Positions 46,366-54,568 of a stretch of DNA of 64,000 nt are shown here, in pieces. The stretch's first letter is position 1; each line of letters opens with the position of its first letter. Below the pieces are notes generated by a model. The model worked only from the letters and a program-made list of their open reading frames with translations, had not been told where the DNA came from and searched no databases. The DNA comes from Agrobacterium tumefaciens (GTDB lineage: Bacteria > Pseudomonadota > Alphaproteobacteria > Rhizobiales > Rhizobiaceae). Both the position numbers and the translations under genes were made by a program. The stretch covers positions 1,659,001 through 1,723,000 of the forward strand of contig CP048470.1 of the NCBI GenBank assembly GCA_025559845.1, given 5' to 3'.

Positions 46366-47046
46366 ATGATGAAACGCATAGGACTGATCAACCCGAATAC
46401 GTCACATGTCACCACAACAATGATGACCAACATCGCCCGTAGCTACCTGCCGGCGAGGCTTGAAATCGAGGGGGTGACGGCAGGGCGTGGCGTGCCGATG
46501 ATCCTCAATGATGCGCAATTGGCTGCCGCCGCCGATGGCGTCGTGGAGATGGGGATTGAACTAGCAGCCCGTAGCGACGGCTTGATCGTCTGCGCGTTCG
46601 GCGATCCGGGGTTGGAGCGTCTCGCGGCCGTAACCGGTCTGCCGTCGGTCGGGATCTGCCAGGCCAGCATGATGGAGGCTTCAGCCGGTGGGCGACGGTT
46701 CGGGATCGCCACCGTGACGCCCGACCTTGTCGAGAGTTTTGCCGCCAAGGCGCAGACATTCGGCTTTGCGTCGCTCTTTACCGGCACCCGATTGACGAAG
46801 GGAGATCCGCAGCGGCTCGCATCAGATCCTCAGGCTTTACACGCGGCGCTTGAAATCGCGGCTCGGGAATGTTTCGAAAAGGACGGTGCCGATGTGGTTA
46901 TCATCGGTGGCGGGCCGCTCGGCCAGGCGGCCGATGATCTGCAACGCGCTCTCTCTGCGCCCATTATCGCACCGATCCGTTCGGCGGTGGAACGGCTTGT
47001 TAAGGCGTTGGAAATGGAAAGCCACGCATCGACCTTGCAACTGTGA
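46366..47046 (+). CDS. Asp/Glu/hydantoin-racemase-family protein with unusual active site
   Basis: A 226-residue protein of the family that includes hydantoin racemase (HyuE). IGLINPNTSHVTTTM is the N-terminal phosphate-type loop and FGDPGLERL is shared with hydantoin racemases. The family normally uses two Cys: one just before the FxDPG motif and one in a GCAG-type motif. Here the first is Cys76 in VCAFGDPG, one residue earlier than in the Agrobacterium HyuE I recall. The second motif is GGGPLG (181-186), with no Cys. Racemase activity is therefore uncertain. A CAGGAA ribosome site precedes the start. Confidence 0.75.
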   Translation: MMKRIGLINPNTSHVTTTMMTNIARSYLPARLEIEGVTAGRGVPMILNDAQLAAAADGVVEMGIELAARSDGLIVCAFGDPGLERLAAVTGLPSVGICQASMMEASAGGRRFGIATVTPDLVESFAAKAQTFGFASLFTGTRLTKGDPQRLASDPQALHAALEIAARECFEKDGADVVIIGGGPLGQAADDLQRALSAPIIAPIRSAVERLVKALEMESHASTLQL

Positions 47047-47104
47047 CGGATATCCGGCGTTGTCGACCTTGCACCCCGCTGCTTTTTCTGTTGCAAGCCG
47101 TGTG

Positions 47105-47989
47105 ATGGCGGCTGAAGCTTGCCGCGTTGAGAATTTGCCGGAGTATCCCGTGCCAAAGGAAAGATCGTTTCTGTTTCGCGTCAGGCAAGCTCTGCCAGAG
47201 CTTCATCCCGCCGAAAAGCGGATTGGAGAGTTCGTCTGCGATTTTCCTGGTGAACTCGCCAGCTACTCGGCGCAGGAGCTTGCGGCCCTTGCACATGTTT
47301 CCAAGGCAACGGTGACCCGTTTCATCAAGCGGCTTGGATATGAGAACTACGAAGAGGCAAGGCGCCACGCCCGAGCGGAAAAGCAGACGGGCTCCCGGCT
47401 CTTTCTGGCGAGCGCTGCCGATGTCGGGGCAGAGCAATCGATAAAGGCGCACGTCGCACAGGCTGTAGCCAATCTCGAAGCCACGTTTCTTGCTGTTACG
47501 GAAAGCCAGATCGACGCTGCCGTCAACGCAATGCTGCATGCACGCAAGGTGTGGGTCGTCGGTTTCCGGAGCAGCCACCCCTTTGCAGCCTATCTCCAAT
47601 GGCAACTCACACAGGTTATCGAAAGCATTGCCGTTATTCCCGGCGCCGGACAAACCATGGGCGAGCATCTGGTCAGCATCGCTGAAAATGATGTCGTGGT
47701 TTTCTTCGGCCTGCGCCGCAGAACCACTCAGTCACATGCGATCATTGAACAGGTTCGGCGATCAAAAGCACAGCTTCTGTATATCACCGACGAAGGCGCT
47801 CCGTTCGAAACCAATGCTGCCTGGCATTTCCAGTGCCAGACACTGGCACCGGGACCTTTATTCAATCACACGGCGGTGATGGCGCTCTGCCATCTCCTCA
47901 TCACGCGCTGCCTCGAAAGGGCGGGCACAGAGGGGCGGACCCGCCTTCGCAGCATAGAGGCACTGAACGAAACGCTGGACGAGTTGTAG
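47105..47989 (+). CDS. MurR/RpiR-family transcriptional regulator
   Basis: A 294-residue regulator: an N-terminal HTH_6 domain (about 15-95; LAALAHVSKATVTRFIKRLGY is the recognition region) and a C-terminal SIS sugar-isomerase domain (about 125-265, VWVVGFRSSHPFAAYLQWQL). It ends the importer operon and is the likely regulator of the palindrome at 40,631. A GTG at 47150 is an alternative start. Confidence 0.85.
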   Translation: MAAEACRVENLPEYPVPKERSFLFRVRQALPELHPAEKRIGEFVCDFPGELASYSAQELAALAHVSKATVTRFIKRLGYENYEEARRHARAEKQTGSRLFLASAADVGAEQSIKAHVAQAVANLEATFLAVTESQIDAAVNAMLHARKVWVVGFRSSHPFAAYLQWQLTQVIESIAVIPGAGQTMGEHLVSIAENDVVVFFGLRRRTTQSHAIIEQVRRSKAQLLYITDEGAPFETNAAWHFQCQTLAPGPLFNHTAVMALCHLLITRCLERAGTEGRTRLRSIEALNETLDEL

Positions 47990-47998
47990 AGCGAACAT

Positions 47999-48023
47999 TG
48001 CACGCGATCTTCTTTCGCGTGCA
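47999..48023. terminator. Hairpin between the convergent importer operons
   Basis: TGCACGCGA and TCGCGTGCA, a 9-bp perfect stem with a 7-nt loop, is followed about 10 nt later by TTTTTCTCTTTT on the plus strand. It lies 10 nt past the RpiR stop. Confidence 0.7.
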
Positions 48024-48073
48024 GCGGTATCGATTTTTCTCTTTTGACTACGACGCTTGGAAACCGGCCTTGA

Positions 48074-49255
48074 TCAGGCGGTGGCTCCATCAAGCCGCTC
48101 GCCGACAAGTGACAGCCAGTACCGGATGCCATGGGCGATTGCGTCGTCGTTGAAGTCGTAGGCAGGATTGTGCAGATCGGCGCTGTCGCCATTGCCAAGC
48201 CATATGAATGCGCCCGGCCGCTTTTCCAGCATGTAGGAAAAATCTTCAGAGCCCATGGTTGCCGGCCAGTTTGTATCGACTTTGTCGACGCCCGCGACGG
48301 CGCTTGCTGCCGCAGCGGCAATTTTCGTTTTTTCGGGATCGTTGACCGTTACCGGATAACCCGGCCGCCAGTCGATAACTGCTTCCGCACCAAAAGATTT
48401 TGCAGTGCTCACGACAACCTCGCGGAAACGCTCCTCCACCATTTTTCGGGTTTCCGAATTCATGGTCCTGATGGTGCCGCCGATTCTGATCGACGCGGGG
48501 ATGACGTTGAGCGCTCCCGCATTGCCACCTTCCATGAAGGTGATCGAGACAACGACGGGATCGAAAGGATTGGTGAAGCGCGATGCGATTGCCTGCAGCG
48601 CAACGATCATCTGCGCGCCAGCCAAAACCGGATCATGTGACAGGTGCGGATAAGCCGCATGGCCACCCTTGCCAATGATCGTGATGACAAAACGATCGCC
48701 GCCGGCCATCATCGGGCCGCTTCGGATGGCAAATGAACCGACATCGAGACCCGGCTCATTATGCATGCCGTAGACTTCCTCGATGCCGAAGCGTTCCAGG
48801 ATGCCTTCTTCGATCATGACCCTTGCTCCAGCGCCGCCTTCTTCAGCAGGCTGGAAGATCAGCACGGCCTTGCCGGCAAAGTCGCGGCTCTCGGCCAGTC
48901 GCTTGGCTGTGGCCAGCAGCATGGCCGTGTGGCCGTCATGGCCGCAGGCGTGCATTATGTTTTCGACTTTGGATGCGTATGGCAGGTTTGTCTGTTCCGA
49001 CATGGGCAGGGCATCCATGTCCGAGCGCAGTGCGATCGTGCGGCCTGGCCCCCTGTTACCATTGATAACAGCTACCACGCCTGTTCTGGCGATGCCGCCC
49101 ACCACCTCGTCGCAACCGAATTCCTTCAGCTTTTCAGTGACCAGTGCTGCTGTCTTCGGCAGATCGAAAAGCAGTTCCGGATGCTGGTGGATGGTCCGAC
49201 GCCAGGTCTTGGCTTCATCGGCAAGTGCGGCGAGTGACAGGGCGTCGATGGTCAT
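48074..49255 (-). CDS. M20-family amidohydrolase (HipO/aminoacylase-like)
   Basis: A 393-residue M20D-type metallopeptidase. The metal-ligand motif is HACGHDGHTAML, and the catalytic-base region is FQPAEEGGAGAR. Close relatives hydrolyse hippurate, N-acetyl or N-carbamoyl amino acids, and indole-amino-acid conjugates; the true substrate is unknown. It is the last gene of the leftward operon, 15 nt after the ATPase gene. Confidence 0.9.
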   Translation of the reverse strand: MTIDALSLAALADEAKTWRRTIHQHPELLFDLPKTAALVTEKLKEFGCDEVVGGIARTGVVAVINGNRGPGRTIALRSDMDALPMSEQTNLPYASKVENIMHACGHDGHTAMLLATAKRLAESRDFAGKAVLIFQPAEEGGAGARVMIEEGILERFGIEEVYGMHNEPGLDVGSFAIRSGPMMAGGDRFVITIIGKGGHAAYPHLSHDPVLAGAQMIVALQAIASRFTNPFDPVVVSITFMEGGNAGALNVIPASIRIGGTIRTMNSETRKMVEERFREVVVSTAKSFGAEAVIDWRPGYPVTVNDPEKTKIAAAAASAVAGVDKVDTNWPATMGSEDFSYMLEKRPGAFIWLGNGDSADLHNPAYDFNDDAIAHGIRYWLSLVGERLDGATA

Positions 49256-49270
49256 GCTTGCTCCAGGGTT

Positions 49271-50095
49271 TTATGCGGACACAGCTTTGCGGAAGGGAGA
49301 GCGATCCGGATCAGGGTCTGGCATCGCGTCGATCAGCAGGCGTGTATAGTCGTTCTTCGGTCTGTCGAAGATATCCTCAACCGGGCCGCTTTCAACCAGC
49401 TTTCCACGATAGATGACAGCAACGTCATCACAGATGTATCTGATGACGCCGAGATCGTGACTGATGAAGAAGTATGTGAGCCCGAGTTCGTCCTGCAACC
49501 TGTGCAGAAGGTTCAAAACATCAGCCTGGACCGAGACGTCGAGTGCCGAGGTCGGTTCGTCAAGAATCAGGAATTCCGGTTTGACGGCAAGTGCGCGGGC
49601 AATACCGATACGCTGGCGCTGGCCGCCCGAAAATTCATGCGGATATCGGAAAAGATGTTCCTCGCGCAGTCCCACCTGCAGCAACAGTTCCAGTACGCGT
49701 TCGGTTTGCTGGCGCGATGACATAGGGACGATGTCACGATGGATAACCAGCGGCTCGGCGACGATGTCATGGACCGTCATACGTGGGTTCAGCGAGGCGT
49801 AGGGGTCCTGGAAGACAATCTGTAGCCGGGCCCGCAGGCGCCGCATCTCGGTTGGATTGAGTTTGCTGATGTTTGCACCGTCATAGAGGATATTGCCGGA
49901 TGTCAGCATTTCGAGCCGCAGGATGCAACGCGTCAAAGTCGTCTTGCCGGAGCCGGACTCGCCAACGAGCCCGAAGCTCTTGCCTTTCTCTACCCGCAGA
50001 TTGATATCATCGAGGGCACAAAAACCTTCTGTGCGCCCGAACAGGCCCTTGCGCTGGCCGGGGAAAATTTTTGAGACGTTTTTGATCTCAAGCAT
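49271..50095 (-). CDS. Peptide ABC transporter ATP-binding protein, OppF/DppF-like
   Basis: A 274-residue ATPase: Walker A GESGSGKTTLT, signature FSGGQRQRIGIARAL and Walker B LILDEPTSALD. It is shorter than the cluster-1 DppF-like protein and lacks most of the C-terminal oligopeptide domain. It overlaps the preceding ATPase by 1 nt (TAATG). Confidence 0.92.
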   Translation of the reverse strand: MLEIKNVSKIFPGQRKGLFGRTEGFCALDDINLRVEKGKSFGLVGESGSGKTTLTRCILRLEMLTSGNILYDGANISKLNPTEMRRLRARLQIVFQDPYASLNPRMTVHDIVAEPLVIHRDIVPMSSRQQTERVLELLLQVGLREEHLFRYPHEFSGGQRQRIGIARALAVKPEFLILDEPTSALDVSVQADVLNLLHRLQDELGLTYFFISHDLGVIRYICDDVAVIYRGKLVESGPVEDIFDRPKNDYTRLLIDAMPDPDPDRSPFRKAVSA

Positions 50096-50979
50096 TACTG
50101 AACCTCCGGCATGACGCCGCCAAGGCCGCGAAGTTCACCGCGTTTGGTCTGGGCTGTTGGGATCGCGTTGAGTAGGGCCTTTGTATAGGCATGGGCTGGT
50201 TTTTTCAAAACTTCCATCACGGTGCCGCGTTCGAGAATGCGACCGCGATACATCACGGCGACATGCGAACAGACTTGCGCCACCACACCGAGATTGTGGG
50301 TAATCATCAGCACGCCGATGTTCCGTTCGGCTACCAGGTCGTGGATAAGTTTCAGGATCTGGGCTTGTACCGACACGTCGAGCGCGGTGGTTGGCTCGTC
50401 GGCAATCAGTAGGTCCGGCTTTCCGATCATGGCCATGGCGATCAGGACGCGCTGACGCATGCCGCCGGAAAACTGATGGGGGTAATCATGGATGCGTTCG
50501 GCTGCCTTGGGAATGCCGACCTTGTCCAGCATTTCCACGGCCACACGTCTGGCGGCCTTCTTGCGATCGCCTGACGAGGCGCCGGGCTCGAGGCCGAGGA
50601 CCGTCGGGTCGGCGTGGCCGGCATGAATGGCGACATCGACCAATTGCGTTCCGATGCGGAAGACGGGATTAAGGTTTGTCGTCGGATCCTGAAATATCAT
50701 GCCGATTTTGCGCCCGCGCAACGAGCGCATTTCTTTCTCGTTGGCCTTGAGCATGTCGCGGCCTTCAAATTCGATCGATCCGGCGAGATAGCGGCCGGTC
50801 GCGGGCGGAATGAGACGCGAAACGGAAAGGCCCGTCAGCGATTTGCCGGAGCCGGTTTCCCCGACCATCCCCCATATTTCTCCGCGCTCGACCTTGAGAT
50901 CGATGCCATGCAGGATTTGTGTTTCACCTTCGAAGCTGCGCATCGCCAGATTAAGGTTTTTGATATTGAGCAAAGTCAT
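50095..50979 (-). CDS. Peptide ABC transporter ATP-binding protein, OppD/DppD-like
   Basis: A 294-residue ATPase with Walker A GETGSGKSLTG, signature FSGGMRQRVLIAMAM and Walker B LLIADEPTTALD. It pairs with the next gene to drive the importer. Confidence 0.92.
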   Translation of the reverse strand: MTLLNIKNLNLAMRSFEGETQILHGIDLKVERGEIWGMVGETGSGKSLTGLSVSRLIPPATGRYLAGSIEFEGRDMLKANEKEMRSLRGRKIGMIFQDPTTNLNPVFRIGTQLVDVAIHAGHADPTVLGLEPGASSGDRKKAARRVAVEMLDKVGIPKAAERIHDYPHQFSGGMRQRVLIAMAMIGKPDLLIADEPTTALDVSVQAQILKLIHDLVAERNIGVLMITHNLGVVAQVCSHVAVMYRGRILERGTVMEVLKKPAHAYTKALLNAIPTAQTKRGELRGLGGVMPEVQ

Positions 50980-50988
50980 GTCGTCACC

Positions 50989-51885
50989 TTACCGTCGCGC
51001 CTTGGGGTCCATGACGTCGCGTAGACCGTCGCCAAGCAGGTTGAAGGCAAGCACCGCCAGGAAAATGGCGCAGCCAGGAAAAACGGCCGTCCACCAGTAG
51101 TCCGGCATGTCCGCGCGGGCGACGGAGAGGAGCGTGCCCCATTCCGGCGTCGGCGCTCTGACGCCGATGCCGACGAAACCGAGCGAGGCAACAGTCAGCA
51201 CCGCGAAGCCCATGTCGAGTGAGGCTTTCACAATGATCGGTGACATGATGTTGGGCAGGATATGACGGCCGAGAATGCGCGGCCATCCGGCACCCAGTGC
51301 CTTTGCTGCTGTGATGAACTGCTCTTCCTTTTTGCCGATGACTTCGCCTCGGACGAGGCGCGCATAGGCCGGCCACCAGGTAATTGCGATGGCAATGATC
51401 ATATTGGTCACCCCGGTGCCCAGCGCTGCAGCAACGGCCATGGCCAGGATGAGGCTCGGGATAGTCAGCAAGAGATCGGTGAAACGCATCAGGATTTCAT
51501 CGATCCATCCACCGAAGTATCCGGCGACTGCACCGATGACGCCCCCCACGACGATAGCGATGACGACCACCGCAAGGCCGGAGAAGAGAGAGACCTGGGA
51601 GCCGACAAGGACGAGCGAGAACACATCCTGTCCGAGTGCGTTGGTGCCGAACCAGTGTTCTGCACCTGGCGCCATGAAACGTGCGGAGGTGTTTGTCCCA
51701 CCCGCCACATGCTCAGGATGGGGAACGATGAAGGGTGCAAACAGCGCAATGAAAATCAGCGCCACGACGATGGCGAGGCCAATGACGGAAAGCCAGCTTT
51801 GCCGAAAGCGATAAAATGCTCTGGACCAGTTTTCCAGCCGTGCTGAGTGGTCGCGCTTGGGAAGGGTTGAGGACGTTATGGTCAT
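50989..51885 (-). CDS. Peptide ABC transporter permease, DppC-like
   Basis: A 298-residue permease with an OppC-type N terminus and EAA-type loop (ITAAKALGAGWPRILGRHILPN), ending LLGDGLRDVMDP. Its start overlaps the DppB-like stop by 4 nt. Confidence 0.92.
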   Translation of the reverse strand: MTITSSTLPKRDHSARLENWSRAFYRFRQSWLSVIGLAIVVALIFIALFAPFIVPHPEHVAGGTNTSARFMAPGAEHWFGTNALGQDVFSLVLVGSQVSLFSGLAVVVIAIVVGGVIGAVAGYFGGWIDEILMRFTDLLLTIPSLILAMAVAAALGTGVTNMIIAIAITWWPAYARLVRGEVIGKKEEQFITAAKALGAGWPRILGRHILPNIMSPIIVKASLDMGFAVLTVASLGFVGIGVRAPTPEWGTLLSVARADMPDYWWTAVFPGCAIFLAVLAFNLLGDGLRDVMDPKARR

Positions 51886-52889
51886 GTGTAGCGGACCCTC
51901 GGATTGAATACGCCGTAGAGCAGGTCGACGATGAGCATTGAGACGAGATAGATCATGGCGATCACCAGAGTTACGCCGATTACCGGCATGAAGTCCTGAG
52001 ACAGGATCGCCTGTGTTGCGTAGAGGCCAAGCCCTGGCCAGTCGAAGACTGTCTCGACAAGGACGGTGCCACCGAGCAGCCAGGAGACGTAAAGGCCAAT
52101 CACCGTCAACGTCGACGTCATCGCGTTCTTCAGCACGTATTTGAACAGGATCTTGCGGTTGGAAATGCCTAGCGCCCGTTCTGTCATCACGAAATCCTGC
52201 TGCAGCACCTCGATCGTTGAGGCACGCATCATGCGCATGATGGTCGCAAGCGGGGAAAGCGACATCGCAAAGGCGGGTAGGGCGAGGTGATGAAGAGCAA
52301 TCGACAGCGAGTACCAGTCGCCGGCCAGAATGGAATCGATGGTATAAAAACCGGTTGGTCCTTCAGGTGGAATTTCAATTAGCGGAAAGCGACCGGAAAG
52401 CGGCAGAATGTCCAGCCAGGAGACAAACATTAACTGCAGAAGAAGGCCGAGGAAGAAGCGCGGCATGGCAATGCCGCCCAGAGCGATCGTGCGGGTCAGG
52501 TAGTCGACGACGCCATTGCGATAGACGGCGGCTGCAAGACCAAGCGGAATGCCGAGTATGATGGCAATCAGCATGGCGCTTGCAACGAGTTCCAACGTCG
52601 CCGGCAGAAACGTCATGATATCTTCAAAGACCGGACGACGAGTGAAGATGGATACGCCCCAGTCACCGTGAACCAGGCCTGTCGCGTAGTCCCAGTATTG
52701 CAGGAGCAGAGACTTATCCAGCCCGAACTCCTGACGAACGCTTTCGATCACGTCAGGCGTGGCGTTCGGGCCAGCCGCAAGAGCAACAGGGTCGCCAGGT
52801 AACAGACGGGCGATAGCGAAAACGATCACAGTCAACCCGATCAGCATCGGGATCAGCAAAACGAGACGTCTCAGGGTATAAAGGATCAT
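51882..52889 (-). CDS. Peptide ABC transporter permease, DppB-like
   Basis: A 335-residue permease with an N-terminal signal-like segment and EAA-type loop (MTERALGISNRKILFKYVLKNA). It pairs with the DppC-like gene. A hairpin lies in the 54-nt gap upstream. Confidence 0.92.
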   Translation of the reverse strand: MILYTLRRLVLLIPMLIGLTVIVFAIARLLPGDPVALAAGPNATPDVIESVRQEFGLDKSLLLQYWDYATGLVHGDWGVSIFTRRPVFEDIMTFLPATLELVASAMLIAIILGIPLGLAAAVYRNGVVDYLTRTIALGGIAMPRFFLGLLLQLMFVSWLDILPLSGRFPLIEIPPEGPTGFYTIDSILAGDWYSLSIALHHLALPAFAMSLSPLATIMRMMRASTIEVLQQDFVMTERALGISNRKILFKYVLKNAMTSTLTVIGLYVSWLLGGTVLVETVFDWPGLGLYATQAILSQDFMPVIGVTLVIAMIYLVSMLIVDLLYGVFNPRVRYT

Positions 52890-52911
52890 GGGCGCTTCCG
52901 GTGGTCAGAAG

Positions 52912-52935
52912 AGGGACGCCGCAACAGGCGCCCCT
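52912..52935 (-). terminator. Hairpin after the second binding-protein gene
   Basis: On the minus strand AGGGGCGCC pairs with GGCGTCCCT (one G-U) around a 6-nt loop, between the binding-protein stop and the permease start. Confidence 0.7.
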
Positions 52936-52943
52936 TTAAATCA

Positions 52944-54500
52944 TCAGTCGAGCGACAGTGGCAGAAGCTCAATGGCGTTGGCGGCAACCGGCGTGAAGAC
53001 GAAGTTTTTCACATTGGCGCCGAAGCCGAGCTTGCGCTTTTCCAGGACACCGAAGATGTCGGGGGCGTCTTCAACGACAAGCTGCTGGAACTGCCTGTAG
53101 AGATCGGCGCGCTTGGTCTCATCGGTCTCGACGCGGGCTGCTTCGATCAGCTTGTCGACCTGCTCGTTCTTGTAGACGGGGTTTTGCCATTGGCCGTTGC
53201 GCGAGGAGTGATAGGCGGCAAAGGCAACGTTATCAGGATCGGCATAGTTGGCTGTCTGGAACAGGCACATGAAGCTCGGCATGGTATCGGGCGACTGGGC
53301 GGCTGCAACCGTGTCCGGCCAGGTCGCCGGGCGGATGTCCAGTTCGATGTTCAGCGCCTTCAGTGCTTCCAGCAAAAGCAGTGACCAGCGGCGCTGGTTT
53401 TCGTAGCCGGTTGCATGCATAACGGAGAGCTTGAAACCACCGTCCTTATATTCCGATTTGGCGAGGTATTCCTTCGCCTTGTCCATGTCGTGACGATAGA
53501 CCTCAAGATTTACGTCGTGGCCGAAAATGCCTGTCGGAAGTGGGCCGACCATCAGTTCGGCGGGGCCTGCGGCATCCAGCATGCTCTGGTAGTTGAAGGC
53601 GCAGGAGATTGCCTTGCGCAGGTTCTTGTCTGCGAGCGGCCCTTTGGCGGTGTTCATCTTGATAGAGAACGTGCGATATTCCGGCTCGATAACGCTGACT
53701 ACGGCTGGGTTATCTTTCAGGGCTTCCATGTCTTCAGAGTAAAGCTCCAGCGCGATGTGGGCTTCCCTGCGCTGCAGCATCATGCGTTCGGTGGAGGCTT
53801 CGCGGACGATCTTCCAGATCGCGCCTTCGAGATTGCCACCACCCTTGTGCCAGTCGTCCTTGACGCGAACGAATTCGTAGAGATTACCGGGAGCAACACG
53901 GCCCATCTTGAACGGACCCGAGCCTGCGGTGTTCTGCATCAGGTAGGCCTGACCGTCATCGTTACCGATATTGGCATCGACGATTGCCGGATTGACGACG
54001 AACATCCACGGCAGAACCTGGAGGAAGGGGGCAAATGGGGCCTTCAGATCGAAGGCAACGGTGTTGACATCGACTGCCTTGACACTGTCCGCATCGACGA
54101 TACCTGCGATCATCCATGACGGGCCGCGCTTCAGCTTGACGATACGCTTGAAGGAATAGACGACAGCTTCGGCGGTCACGGGCGTGCCATCCTGGAATCT
54201 GGCATCGGTATCGAGCTTGAATTCGTAGCGCTTCTGATCGTCCGAAACCGTCCAACTCGTGGCGAGGCCAGGCTCGATTTTCGGCGGGGTGCCGACGACG
54301 CGCACAAGGGCATCGTAGGTGTTGCGGAAAAGCATGGCCGGGGCATAGCCGGTGGCGACGTGCGGGTCGAAGTTCGGAATGTCAACACTGCTCGCCATGA
54401 TCAGGATTTTGCGGCCGGCGGCGAAGCTTTCAAGCGGCATCGAGGCGAGTGCTGCAGCTGAGACGGCAGTGCTCAGGAAGTTGCGTCGGGTCATTTTCAT
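52944..54500 (-). CDS. Peptide ABC transporter substrate-binding protein, Tat-exported
   Basis: A 518-residue SBP_bac_5 protein. The signal begins MKMTRRNFLSTA, a Tat motif (RRxFL), with cleavage near residue 29. FKLDTDARFQDGTPVTAEAV is the family block. It delivers substrate to the permeases downstream. It lies 68 nt after hyuAB in the same transcript direction. Confidence 0.9.
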   Translation of the reverse strand: MKMTRRNFLSTAVSAAALASMPLESFAAGRKILIMASSVDIPNFDPHVATGYAPAMLFRNTYDALVRVVGTPPKIEPGLATSWTVSDDQKRYEFKLDTDARFQDGTPVTAEAVVYSFKRIVKLKRGPSWMIAGIVDADSVKAVDVNTVAFDLKAPFAPFLQVLPWMFVVNPAIVDANIGNDDGQAYLMQNTAGSGPFKMGRVAPGNLYEFVRVKDDWHKGGGNLEGAIWKIVREASTERMMLQRREAHIALELYSEDMEALKDNPAVVSVIEPEYRTFSIKMNTAKGPLADKNLRKAISCAFNYQSMLDAAGPAELMVGPLPTGIFGHDVNLEVYRHDMDKAKEYLAKSEYKDGGFKLSVMHATGYENQRRWSLLLLEALKALNIELDIRPATWPDTVAAAQSPDTMPSFMCLFQTANYADPDNVAFAAYHSSRNGQWQNPVYKNEQVDKLIEAARVETDETKRADLYRQFQQLVVEDAPDIFGVLEKRKLGFGANVKNFVFTPVAANAIELLPLSLD

Positions 54501-54530
54501 GCGAATGATCTCCTGGATTTTTTTTGAGTG

Positions 54531-54557
54531 CCGGCCATCTCCCCTTAAGATGACCGG
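54531..54557 (-). terminator. Hairpin between hyuAB and the binding-protein gene
   Basis: On the minus strand CCGGTCATCT pairs with AGATGGCCGG (one G-U) around TAAGGGG. There is no T-run, so it may be a processing or stability element. Confidence 0.65.
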
Positions 54558-54568
54558 TTGGTTCGTTT

